Part shown: positions 16,157 to 27,600 of the stretch, piece by piece
How the letters are laid out: every line of letters begins with the position of its first letter
Numbering within the stretch: position 1 is the first letter of the stretch
Source of the DNA: JBBDNV01 sp040877415
GTDB taxonomy: Bacteria; Planctomycetota; Planctomycetia; Pirellulales; PALSA-1355
DNA: 45,960 nt
Direction of reading: 5' to 3'
Assembly (NCBI GenBank): GCA_040877415.1
Contig: JBBDNV010000209.1
Coordinates: 1 to 45,960, forward strand
The notes under the pieces: model-generated
The model's database searches: none
The model's input: only the letters and a program-made list of their open reading frames with translations
Told to the model about the DNA's origin: nothing
Position numbers and translations under genes: made by a program

Positions 16157-17092
16157 ATGGCAGCAGCGAGTTTAGGCCACGCGAACCTCGGCTTGGGGCT
16201 CGGACTGCGCAGCGTTCACTTCCCGCACATTCTCGAGCACTGGCCCGACGTGGACTGGTTCGAGGTGATTTCGGAGAACTTCATGGATTCGGCCGGACGC
16301 CCGCGGTACGTGCTGGACCAGATCGCGGAGCGCTATCCCACGGTCATGCACGGCGTGTCGCTGTCGATCGGCAGCACCGATCCTTTGAACTTCGAGTACC
16401 TGCGGAAGCTCAAACGGCTGGCCGACGAGACCAGGCCGCGCTGGATTTCAGATCATCTGTGCTGGACCGGCGTGTTGGGGCTCAATGCCCACGACTTGCT
16501 GCCCATCCCGCTCAACGAGGAAACGCTTGAGCACGTTGCCCGGCGCGTCAGAACGGTGCAAGATTTCCTGGAGCGGCCGCTGGTGTTGGAAAACCCCAGC
16601 ACGTACGTCACTTTTGCCCAATCGAGCATGAGCGAATGGGAGTTCCTCGCGCAGCTCGCCGACGAGACCGGCTGCGGGCTGCTCCTGGACGTGAACAACG
16701 TGTACGTATCGAGCGTCAACCACGATTTCGATCCGCGCGAGTACATCGAAAACGTTCCGCACGACCGCGTCGTGCAATTTCATCTGGCCGGCCACACGCA
16801 CTGCCGCACGCACGTCATCGACACGCACGACGATCACGTGATTGATCTGGTGTGGGAGCTCTATCGACTGGCGCATCGGCTCTCCGGCGGAGCATCGACG
16901 CTTTTGGAGTGGGATGCCCGGATTCCCGAGTTTCCGGTCGTGCACGCCGAGGTGCTCAAAGCGCGGCGCTACATGGACGATCAATTTTCGACGGTCGCGA
17001 CGGAGGAAGAGGCGATCGAGCGGCCGGGCGACGCCGAACGGCCCCGCGGCGTTTCCAATCCGATTGCCTACATCGTTCCGGAAGTCCGATGA
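16157..17092 (+). CDS. bufB: MNIO family bufferin maturase (DUF692)
   Basis: The product from the ATG at 16157 has 311 residues, the usual DUF692 length. Recognisable family segments are GLGLGLRSVHFPHILE at the start, DWFEVISENFMD, HGVSLSIGSTDPLN, WISDHLCWTG, LENPSTYV, GLLLDVNNVYVSSVN, HLAGHTH and LLEWDARIP. The His, Glu, Asp and Asn residues in these blocks are the iron ligands of multinuclear non-haem iron-dependent oxidative (MNIO) enzymes. In bufferin clusters this enzyme oxidises cysteines of the precursor to 5-thiooxazoles in the cytoplasm. An in-frame TTG at 16139 would add six residues; neither start has a strong ribosome binding site, which fits lower translation than the precursor. 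The stop overlaps the bufC start (ATGA, 17089-17092). Confidence 0.92.
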   Translation: MAAASLGHANLGLGLGLRSVHFPHILEHWPDVDWFEVISENFMDSAGRPRYVLDQIAERYPTVMHGVSLSIGSTDPLNFEYLRKLKRLADETRPRWISDHLCWTGVLGLNAHDLLPIPLNEETLEHVARRVRTVQDFLERPLVLENPSTYVTFAQSSMSEWEFLAQLADETGCGLLLDVNNVYVSSVNHDFDPREYIENVPHDRVVQFHLAGHTHCRTHVIDTHDDHVIDLVWELYRLAHRLSGGASTLLEWDARIPEFPVVHAEVLKARRYMDDQFSTVATEEEAIERPGDAERPRGVSNPIAYIVPEVR

Positions 17093-17976
17093 GCGCGCAC
17101 AAGTCACACCTGGAACGAATTCAACGCTGGATGCAAAGCGTGATCATGCATCGCGGCGGCGTGACCGAAGGAGTCGACGCGCCCGAGACGCGGCAGTATC
17201 TCGACGTGGCTCTCGAGGACCTGGAAAGCGTGATCCGGCGATCGCGGGCCCTTTCGAGCGCCGACCGACTGGAAATCTACGTCAACGCGTACTACGCGCG
17301 CCTGATGGAATGCCTGGACGAGGAATTCTCGGTGACGCGTTACGCAATGGGCGACGAGCTGTTCGCCGCCGTGACGTTCGGCTACTTGCAGTCGTACCCG
17401 TCGCAAAGCTACACGCTGGGCCGGCTCGGGGCGAATTTTCCACGATACCTGGCCGAGTCGCGGTTGCACGCGGGCGAGACGCCCGAAAACGCGGGGGCCA
17501 GTTGGCCCGAATTTGTGATCGAATTGGCCACTTTCGAGCGTTCGCTTTACGAAGTGTACGACGGCCCGGGCACGGAGCGCGGCGGGACGCTCGATCCGAC
17601 CGAAGTGGCTGAAATCCCGCCGACGGCGTGGAATCGGCTGCGGCTGGTCGTGGCTCCCTGCTTGCGATTGCACCGATTCGGCCACCCGGTGCACGAGTAT
17701 TGGGCGGCTCGGAAAGACGGCACGGAGCCGGCGCCTTGCGGGCCGCGCGCGACATGGCTGGCCGTCAATCGCCGCGATTTTGTGGTCGAACGCCGCGAGC
17801 TGGCCGGCGCCGAATTCACTCTGCTGGCTGAAATCGCGGGCGGGGCAACCCTCGCGCAGGCGATTGCCGCGGCGATTGCACCGTCGACCCCCGAGGACGG
17901 ACCCGTCGAACCACGGCTTGGCGCGTGGTTTGCCCGCTGGGCTGGCGACGGATACTTCGTCGGCGTCAAATCCTGA
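17089..17976 (+). CDS. bufC: HvfC/BufC family protein (DUF2063), bufferin maturase partner
   Basis: The 295-residue product has the DUF2063 N-terminal domain: a helix with RIQRWMQSVIMH, then SSADRLEIYVNAYYARLMECLDEE and FSVTRYAMGDELFAAVTFGYL, ending in PRYLAES. A less conserved C-terminal half follows (about residues 150-295) with WNRLRLVVAPCLRLHRF and ITLAQAI-type strands, which resembles the winged-helix recognition part of these partners. BufC/HvfC proteins assist the MNIO enzyme in binding or presenting the precursor peptide. The start codon overlaps the bufB stop by four bases, so the two subunits are translationally coupled. There is no signal peptide, so the protein is cytoplasmic. It is the last gene of the operon. 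Confidence 0.9.
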   Translation: MSAHKSHLERIQRWMQSVIMHRGGVTEGVDAPETRQYLDVALEDLESVIRRSRALSSADRLEIYVNAYYARLMECLDEEFSVTRYAMGDELFAAVTFGYLQSYPSQSYTLGRLGANFPRYLAESRLHAGETPENAGASWPEFVIELATFERSLYEVYDGPGTERGGTLDPTEVAEIPPTAWNRLRLVVAPCLRLHRFGHPVHEYWAARKDGTEPAPCGPRATWLAVNRRDFVVERRELAGAEFTLLAEIAGGATLAQAIAAAIAPSTPEDGPVEPRLGAWFARWAGDGYFVGVKS

Positions 17977-18088
17977 GATGGCTCCCCCTGATGCGCCGCT
18001 CATCTCGGCGCGCGGACCGAAATCGTCAGGGCTGGCCGAGCCGGAGTCCGACTCGGCGACGGATCGGGAAAAAAAACGGGCACGTTGC

Positions 18089-18120
18089 GACACCGACTGC
18101 GAAGCCGGCGTCTCGTTTTT
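18089..18120 (+). terminator. Weak terminator candidate of the bufferin operon
   Basis: GACACCG (18089-18095) can pair with CGGCGTC (18106-18112) with one mismatch over a 10-base loop, followed by TCG and five T residues (18116-18120). The stem is short, so this is tentative. Confidence 0.35.
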
Positions 18121-18551
18121 GAAGTTTACGATTGCAATTCTGGGAATAACCCGTATCCTGGGAAGCGAAGTAGGCGATAGCGCCGTCACGAAGGCGCGAA
18201 CTGAGATTAGGAACAGAGTAGGACCAGGGCAGGGGGCAACGAGAGCAAGGCCACGCGGCCGTCTCTCGTACTCACTTGCGGCAGCGCGCGCGGTGTTGAC
18301 GCCGCGTTTCTATGCGCCCCCCACGGACCCACTCTGCTCGATGTGGCAGCGTTGGCAGGTTTTTCGGGTTTTTCTGAGTTTTTCGGCTGGCGGGACTTGA
18401 AAGATTGGCGCACATGTGCCTATATGGAGGGGATTGGCCTCTCGGCCGCTTGGCCCCCGGAACAGGCACAGCTTCTTCATCCCACACCGTGACTTGCCAC
18501 GCGATGGTCGCACGCGCGTGGCTGGAATTTATTGTTAAATTGGGACAAATA

Positions 18552-18580
18552 GGTGACTTGGATTGCCTTTCCAATTCACC
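18552..18580. promoter_or_regulatory. Inverted repeat overlapping the candidate giant-gene promoter (operator-like)
   Basis: GGTGA-c-TTGGA (18552-18562) and TCCAA-t-TCACC (18570-18580) are reverse complements apart from one central mismatch, with seven bases between them. The right arm lies between the proposed -35 and -10 boxes and the spacer includes the -35 box, the usual place for a repressor site. No candidate regulator gene is in the window. Confidence 0.4.
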
Positions 18581-18591
18581 CCAATCATAAT
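18563..18591 (+). promoter_or_regulatory. Candidate sigma-70-type promoter of the giant surface protein gene
   Basis: TTGCCT (18563-18568) and CATAAT (18586-18591) are 17 bases apart, matching the consensus in four and five of six positions. Transcription would begin near 18598, leaving a leader of about 64 bases with AGGAAGG (18646-18652) nine bases before the ATG. Confidence 0.45.
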
Positions 18592-18661
18592 CCGACTTTC
18601 CCGACGATTTTGCGGGTTTTAACCGTGATTCCGGAATGAAGAATTAGGAAGGCTTCCTCTC

Positions 18662-21600
18662 ATGGCGATCTGGCAGAGCGCTTCACGTCGACTTGGGCGA
18701 GGCGGGCGCCGGCGTCGTAAATCTCAGCCGGGGCGTTCTTTAAGGGAATTGCGGCGGCGCTCGATGACGATCGAGCCGTTTGAGCAGCGCGTGCTTTTGG
18801 CCATCGATGGGCCCGTTCTTTTGGCGGTCATACCTTCGACGGGAATCGTCGTCGAGCAAGGCACGGTCCTCGGCGAGGCACCCCGCCAGCTCTTGTTTCG
18901 ATTCGATAGCGCCATCGATGCCAGTTCGCTCGTCACCAACAACGTGCCCACGGCGATCCAATTCAAGCGGGGCGGGAACCATGTGCTGGGCGACGGCAAC
19001 GACGTGACCGTGACCCCGGGCTTCATCGGGCTCGGCGAGAACTCGATCGACGTGATCGTCCGCTTCGACCAGAATCTTCCCGACGACTTGTATCAGATGA
19101 CCGTCGTCGGGGCCGGGTCGAATCCGTTGCGAGACACGGCCGGCCTGCCCTTCAATGCCGGCGAAAACCTGGACCGCACGTTCAGCCTCGATTTAGGCGC
19201 CCAGGTCGTAGCCGTCGTTCCGCAGCCGATTACGCGCGATACGACAACGCACAAGCTGAATCAGCCGGCCACCAACAAGATCGAGGTCTATTTCAACGTC
19301 AACGACCCGCTCGATCAGAACTCGGCCCAGAACGTGTCCTTTTATCAATTGATTCGCACCGGCGGCACGGCCACGACGCAAGACGACAACTTGCCAAACC
19401 ACCAGCCGATCAACCCCATCCTTGTGGAGTACAGCCAGAGCACGGGCAAAGCGATCCTGACGTTTGCAAACGGCGTTCTGGAGATGCCAGGCACGTATCG
19501 TCTGCGCATTGGAACCAGCGAGCCGCTGGCGCTTCCGCCGACGGTGCTCTCGCCCGGCGCCGCCGGCACCGACTTCGCGCATGCCGCCAGCCTGGGTCCG
19601 GGCGGCAATCCGTTCCCGGCGGACTTGGGAACGCAGACGATTGAAGTTCACGACGTGATCATGAGCGTGTCGACAGAGGTGCTTTTTCCGGGTTCACCAC
19701 TGGAGCCGGGCGAGCGCGACACGGACATCGAAGCGCACGTGTTTGGCGGCAGCAACAACGGCAACATCCCGGTCTTCAGCTACAACTTCAAGGCCGAGTA
19801 CGGCACGGTGCTGGGCCAGCCGGTATTCAACCTCATCACGCCGACGCAGAAGGAGCGAATTCGCGAGGTCTTGTCTTATTTCTCGCAGTACGTCGGTGTC
19901 GAATTCGTTGAGACATCGGACGCGGGCTTCATCATCGTCACCGGCGACGTGCGCGCGGTGAACCCGAATGCACCGCCGACGGGCATCGGCGGCATCGCCG
20001 GCGGCGGCGTGGCGATCATGAATGCGCTCATCGACTGGGGCGCGAGCGAGCAGGGCGGCTCGTACTTCAAGACCGCCATGCACGAGATCGGCCACTTGTT
20101 AGGGTTGGGGCATAATTATGAAGCTCCCCCGCTGACGATCATGGGCAGCGGTGCCGAATCGGCGCTGGGGTCGACCAGCGGCGGCGAACCGGTCTTTCCC
20201 GGCGATCTTGACATTCTCTACGGCCGCTACGTGTGGCCGGCGCTGGGTAACGACATCAACGTCTACAGGTTCAACCTGTCGGACGCGGGCAGGATCAATA
20301 TTGAAACGTTCGCCGAGCGGCTCCGATCGCTCAATCTCGCTGCGGCCCCCAGCCAGTTGGACAGCGTCATTTCAATTTACGACTCGACGGGCGCACTCAT
20401 CGCCCGCAATGACGACTACTACGGCAAAGATTCCTTCGTCCAATTGCAGTTGACGGCCGGTACGTACTACGTGGCCATAACGAGCACCGGCAACACGAAT
20501 TTCGACCCCAGGGTCGTCAACTCGGGTTTCGGCGGCACGACCCAGGGCGCCTACGAACTGCGGTTGACATTCACGCCGACGCCGGGCGCAAACGACGGCA
20601 TCCGATATCAGACCGGCACGCGACTGGACGGCGACCGCGACGGCCTGGAGGGCGGGGTCAGCAACTTCTGGTTCAAAGTCAACCTGGCACAAACCTTGTA
20701 CGTGGATAAGGCGTCCACGGGGGGCACCGGCGCGCTGGGCACCTATACGAATCCGTACACGACGATCTCCCAAGCCCTGGCCGCGGCTACGACCGGCTTT
20801 ATCGTGCGCATCGTGGGCAACCCCGGCGCGGACAATGTTCCGGCGACCCTCACGGACAATTTGTCCTACAACGTTGGATTTAACAGCCTTGGCCAGGCGC
20901 TCTCCGACGGCTCGACCTTTAACGTGCCCCGCGGCGTAACGGTGATGATCGACGCGGGGGCCATCATCAAACTGCGCGCGGCCAACGTCGACGTCGGCTC
21001 GTCGGCCCAGGGCATCGAACGCGGCGCCGGCGCGCTGCAAGTGTTGGGCACGCCCGCCAAGGACGCCTCCGGTCGGGACATCGGCTCGGTCTTCTTCACG
21101 TCGTACTACAACAACACGATCGGCTTTGACACGGGCACGGCGAAAGGCCCGTTGACCAAAGGAAACTGGGGCGGGCTGGTGTTCCGCAACGATTCCGACC
21201 TGGAGTCGGCCGGCATTTTCTTGAACTACGTGAATCGCGCCAACTTGAGTTGGGGCGGCGGCCAGGTCTCCGTCAATTCGGTGCTGGCCGTTTACGATCC
21301 GATTCACCTGGAGACTTCCCGGCCGACAATCACCTACAACGTGATTACCAGCAGCGCCGACTCGGCTATTTCCGCCGATCCCAACAGCTTCGAGGAAACG
21401 GAATTCCTGGGCGCCGACTACCACGCCGAGTACAGCCGCGTCGGGCCGCGCGTTTACGGCAATACGCTCACGCAGAACTCGATCAACGGCCTGTTTATTC
21501 GAGTTCGCACGCTCAACGGGCGGCCGCTCGATCCGCTCACCCTGAATGCCCGGCTGGCCAACACCGACGTCGTGCACGTGCTGAACGAAGTGCTGCTGAT

Positions 21601-24600
21601 CAATGGCGAAGCGGGCGGCTTTATACGCGACGTCAACACCGGCCTGCACGCCCGGCCCAGCGCGCGGCTGGCGATCGATCCGGGCCTGGTTCTGAAGATG
21701 GGCGGAGCGCGGATCGAAACGGAATTCGGCGCGCAGTTTATCGCCGAAGGCACCGTCGATCGTCCGGTCATCTTCACTTCGGCGTTCGACGACCGGTTTG
21801 GCGCCAGCGGCACGTCGGATACGACCAACGACAGCAACGCCACGACGCCGGCGAAGGGGAATTGGAGCGGGATGTTCTTCGGGCCTTTGTCGGTTGGCAG
21901 CATCGATCATGCGCTGGTGGCCTTCGCCGGCGGCACGAGCTCGATCGAGGGCGGGTTCGGCGAGTTCGACCCCGTCGAAATCATCCAGGCGCAGGTGCGA
22001 ATCGCCAACAGCACGTTCGACAGGAATCAGTTGACGGGCGGCGGAGAACGCAACGGGCGCGGCCCTTCGGACGGCGCCGCGATCTTCATTCGAGGTGCCC
22101 AGCCGGTCATTCTGAACAACGTCTTCAAGAACAATTTCGGCAGCCCCGACGACGGCGTGTTCGTTCCCAACGCCGGCCACAGCGGCGCCGTGATCAGCAT
22201 CAACGTCAACGCGCTCAACTCGGTGCTGATCGACGATTGGGGGCGCAGCCGCGGCCGGGTCGATTTCCAGGGTTCGTTCGGCAAAAACAGCGGGCCGCTC
22301 ATCCGCAACAATCTAATCGGCAACAACTCGGTCAACGGCATGGTCGTGCGCGGCGGCACGATTACCACCAACGTCGTCTGGGACGACACCGACATCGTCC
22401 ACGTCGTCATGAGCGCTATCCAGGTCCCCAATCAACAGTCGCTTTCCGGAACGATGCGGCTCGAGAGCAGCGCGGCGGAAAGCCTGGTGGTCAAGCTGCT
22501 GGGGACGAATACCGATCTGATTGGTTCGGGCGAGGCGCTCGACATGACCGATCGCACCGGCGGCACCTTGCAACTCGTCGGCACTCCGAATCATCCGGTG
22601 GTGCTCGCCTCGCTTAAGGACGACTCGGTCGGCGCCGGCTTGACTCCCGAAGGACGGCCGCAAACGGATACGCTCAACCGCAAGGGCGTTGTTGCGCCGG
22701 CACCGCCGAATCTGGCAAACCAGGGACCGATTATCCTTTACAGCGCGCCCCTGGACGAACACGGTGTTTTTCTAAGTCCGCCGGGAGACAACTTTGATGG
22801 TTGGGACACGCTGGAGTCGTTGGTGCGTTACGTCCGCGGCGCGTCGACCGTGCAAAACCCCCTCGCGGACGTCCTCGCCGTCGGACTGCACGACCTGCCG
22901 ATTCTCGGCAGGACGTATTCTCAGGTGGCGATCGAGAACGTGACGCAGCAATTGGGCCTCTCGCTCGCCTGGGTCGATACGGGGAGCGAAATTGGGAACG
23001 TGGACTTCAACGACTTCGGAATGGTCTACATTCCTTCCGACGCGCAGACTCCGTTGCCCACGCCGCTGGTACAGGCATTCGAGGATATCGTGTTGTTCGG
23101 AGGGATTACCAACTTTCAGCTCGACGCGCTGGCCGGTCGCACAGACGATCTGGTGAACTACGTCAACCAGGGCGGCGGCGGTCTGTTGGCCTTGTCGCAG
23201 AATACGGCAGCGGAACCCTATAAGTGGCTCGATGTTCCGGACCACCTCATTATCAACAAGAGCGGCGGCAACGTCCTTACGCAAACCGCCCAGGCGCCGC
23301 CGGAGTGGCTTCGGACCGACGGTGGCTTCAGACTCGGCCTGCCCTGGCTGTACGCCTTCGAGGGCACGGCGGGTTTCAACCGCTTGGAACCGTGGCTGGT
23401 CGATCCGGTCACCGGCGAGATCGCCATGCTCGGTTTGGCGCCGGGAGGGCCGGGCCTCGGGCCTCCCCGCGACATCGCCACGCCGGGCGATTGGGGCAGC
23501 GTCCGGCTCGACGTGCTGTCAAACGACCGCAACGTCGACGTCATCAACGAAATCGAGCAGGGCTTCACGGCGTCCGGCGACGCAAACCAGTTGCCTTCGA
23601 CGGCCCAATTCCTGGGTGAGCTGGCCAAGGACCAGGTCAGCGGCGACGACAACGTACGATTGGGATTTGAGATTCACGGCGGCCTCAGTCAGGCCGCCAA
23701 TAGTCCGGGCGGCGCCGACGTCGACGTCTACAGTTTCCGCGGCACGGCCGGCACCCGAGTCTGGATCGACATCGACCGCACGGCGTCCTCGTTGGATTCG
23801 GTCGTCGAGCTGGTCGACGCCAACGGCGCCGTGATCGCCGGCAGCGACAATTCCATCGCCGAATCGAGCGGCACGCAGGCGACCGTCGGCATTGCAAGAC
23901 CCATGGAGTCCGGGGCGATTCCGGGCCTCCCCAGCCCGTTTGCCACGCGGGACTTCTACACGAGCAACCCCAAGGATGCCGGCCTGCGCGCCAACTTGCC
24001 CGGCACGCCGGGAACGGTCAATACGTACTTCGTGCGGGTGCGCTCCGCCAGCACGAACCTGTCGAACCTGACCGGTGGGATAACCAAGGGAGCGTACGTC
24101 TTGCAGGTGCGGTTGCAGGAAAAGGACGAGTTCGCCGGTTCGACCGTGCGCTATGCCGACATTCGCTTCGCCACCAGCGGCATCGAAGTCATCGGCAAGC
24201 CCGAGCGTTCCCCCTTGATGTCTTACTCGGGCGAGCTGGCGCGCGGCCAAAATGAATTCAATCAAGATCTGATCAGCACGTTTGCCACGGCGCAGAATCT
24301 GGGCAATCTGCTCACCAGTGATCGCCGGGCGATCAACGTGGCGGGCAATCTGCGAAACTCGGCGGAAGTTGACTGGTATAAGTTCGAGCTCAACTACGAG
24401 CAGGTTCAGAAAATCGGCGGCCTGAGCGACTTCCTGACGACCTTCGCCGGGATGATACGGATCAACTATGCCGACGGTTTGGTCCGGCCCGACACCACGT
24501 TGTCGCTGTTCGACGAGCAGGGCCGGTTGTTGATGGTGGGCCGCGATTCGCAGTTGGTCGATGCCTTGCCGCGGCCGAACACCGGCGGAGACAACGCGAA

Positions 24601-27600
24601 TCTGAGTCACGGATCGTACGGCCAGCTCGATCCGACGATCGGGCCGGTGCACATTCCGGCCGGCACGCCAATAACGGTCGACCAGTTTGGAAACCGCGAG
24701 GGCGTGGTGACCTATTACGTGGCCGTTTCGTCGGCCGCGCTATTGCCGCAGGACTTAGCCGCTTCATACACCAATTTGCCCTCCAATCCGTTTGTTCGCC
24801 TGGAGCCGTCGGACGGCATCGATCGAATTTCCGAGGATCACTTCGGCACTGACAACTTTTCGACCGCCAATCCTCCGCAGCAGTTGTTCCCCGCGCTGCC
24901 CGGCGACGACATTAACAGACTCAACACGCACGCCGACTCCCTCCAATTGGGCGACGTCGTGTTGTTCGTCGACACGTGGATCCAGACGGAGCCGGATACC
25001 GGAAACAGTTTCCTGAGGATGGTCAATCCGTTCACCGGCACGGTGATGAACACGCCGAACAACGCGCCGTTGCTCGAGCTGCCCACGTCGGATCAGCCGC
25101 TCGGTTTCTTCAACATTGCCATGCGGAACGACGGCCGGCTGTTCGCCCTGACCCAGGGTGACACCGACCGGAGCTCGGGGAACTACGTGGAGGTGAATAC
25201 GGCCAGCGGGGATATCGTCAACGCAATCCCAAATACGCCGCTCGACGACATGCTGGATACCTACAGGCTTGGCCCCGGCACGGATGTAACGGCAATACCG
25301 CCTGTTATCGAGTGGAACGCTTCAAGCCGCGGCGTGCAGTGGCAGGCGCTGGCCTACCTGCAGGGAGACTCGACGACCAGCCGCCGGCTGTTCGCGATCG
25401 GCAACCGCGCGGCGGACGACCAGGGCGCGGGCGGCAACGCAACGGTGCCGCAGAGAACCAACCTTCTGTTCGAGCTCAATCCCGACACCGGCGAGGTCTT
25501 GGACCGGCCGACTCCTCCACAGGCGGTATATAGCGAAACGCTCCCCTTGGGTTCGGGCACCGACGCCGTCCCGATCGGCAATTTCTCGCAGGGCCCGAAC
25601 CTCATCGCTGACCCGGTGACGGGGATGGCCATTATTGGCGACGATATGTACTTCATTACGACCCGTGGAGACTTTTATCTTATCGAAAACTGGGCCGGGC
25701 CTACCGCGAGCAACAACCCTTACCACCTGGGCCTCAGGGGCGAGACCGTTGGGGGCCTGCCCAGCGAAAAACTGCCAAACAACAACGACAGACCCATCGC
25801 CGAGGACGCGCGCGAAAACTTCGGGTTCCAGCAGAACAGCAACGTTTACCACCTGGGCCTCACTGGCGACATCAGCGCGGGCAGCTTGCCCGCCGAATTC
25901 GAGCCGAACGACACCACGGCGAACAACGCCGCCGCCAACTTCCTGCAGCCCCCAAACATCAACAACCTTTACCAACTGGGGCTCAAGGGAAGCATCACGA
26001 TTGCGGGCGACACAGACTACTACAACATCGGCGAACTCCAGCAGGGGGACGTTATCACGATCAGCCAGTCGGGCAGCTTCTCGTCGCGAGGTAGCAACCC
26101 TGACACTCTCGTGCAGTTGCATCGTCTGAGCGGCGGGCTTGTGGCTTCCAACGACGACGGTGGCCCGCCGTCTGCGATCGGCGGCGATTCGCTCATTTTC
26201 CGTTTCACGGTGCCCGCAACGGATACCTACTTCATCAATGCCGGCAGTTTCGGCGACTTGACCGGCACGTATGACCTCGGTGTCGTTTTGGAGACTTCGC
26301 TCGAGGCGCCGGCGACGGGCGGTGCTGTCACCACGGAAACGGAGCCGAACAACACAATTGCAACGGCCACTGATGTTTCCACGAGCTGGCGACAAACACA
26401 GTATCTTTCTCAGACGTCGGGCACGATTTCTTCGAGCGGTGACATTGATCGCTTTTCCTACCAATTCACCGCCGGCGATCTGATCACGGTCAATATCGAG
26501 TCGACGTCTGGCCTGGAGGCCCGGGTTCGACTGCGCGGCTCTAATCTCCAGGTCATTGCCCAGGAAGACGGCAGCAGCGACGGCCCGGGCGGCGCTTCGC
26601 CGATTTATTCCTTCATTATCCCGACGACGGGGACATACGTTGTCGAGGTGTTGGCCGCGTCGGGCACGGGCGCCTACAACGCTCTGGTATATCTCTCGAC
26701 GACCACTCCGCCGCCGCCGGCCGACGTGGCGGATTTCTACAAGATCGGGCCACTCCAGGCCGGCGATCAGATCACCGTGGCCATGTCGGGCATCGGCTCG
26801 ATGCGAGGCGCCAACGCGAACCCCCATCTGGAGTTGTGGCGCGATAACACGAACAACCCGATCATGGTGCCGGGAGTGGTCGACGACAACGGCGGGTCGG
26901 GCAATGACGCGGAATTCAGTTTCACGGTGGTTCAAGCGGATACCTACTATGTCCGTGCCAGCAGCGCCATCGCTCCTCCGGCGGATCGCGCCGGGGACTA
27001 TGACCTGAGCGTCTTTTTGACGAATGCGGGCACGGCGCCAAACACTGGCGGTCCGAAGCCCATGGAATCCGGCATGACGAACGACACGGCTTCACAAGCC
27101 GACGACGTTTCCGACGGCTGGCGACAAATCAATTACCTTTCACAGACGACCGGCGCGATTACCTCGGGCGACGTCGATTTCTATGCTTACGAGTTTAATG
27201 CCGGCGACCTGGTCACGGTCGACATCGTTTCAACGATGGGCCTGGACGCCCAGGTTCGGCTGTGGGACGCGACCGGACCGATGCCTATCGCCTTGAATAT
27301 TGGCGACAATGTCGCCAACGGCGCGTCGATTTACTCCTTCTATATCCCGAATCAAGGGACTTACTTCGTCGACGTACGGCCCGTGGGCGCGCCGCTTGGC
27401 ACTTATCGCGCCGACGTGTACCTCACGACCGACACGCCTCCGCCGATGCCGCCGCCCGACCCTGATTTCTTCGCCATCGGGCAACTCCAGGAAGGCGATA
27501 CGATCACCATCACGATGTCGGGCGCGGACTCGAACCGCAGCGGCGTCAACGCCCTTGATGATCCGGTGGTAGAGCTGCATCGCGGCAACTCCGCGGCACC

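Larger units (their letters stand above)
17977..18661 (+). other. 685-base gap between the bufferin operon and the giant surface protein gene
   Basis: I see no convincing gene here; a 61-codon frame at 18405-18590 has no ribosome binding site and no family resemblance. The gap contains a weak terminator-like hairpin after bufC (18089-18120) and, near its end, an AT-richer stretch with an inverted repeat, a promoter candidate and the ribosome binding site of the giant gene. Confidence 0.6.

Noticed and set aside
18405..18590. Possible 61-residue gene before the giant gene
   Set aside because: No ribosome binding site or recognisable features, and it runs into the promoter candidate and inverted repeat.
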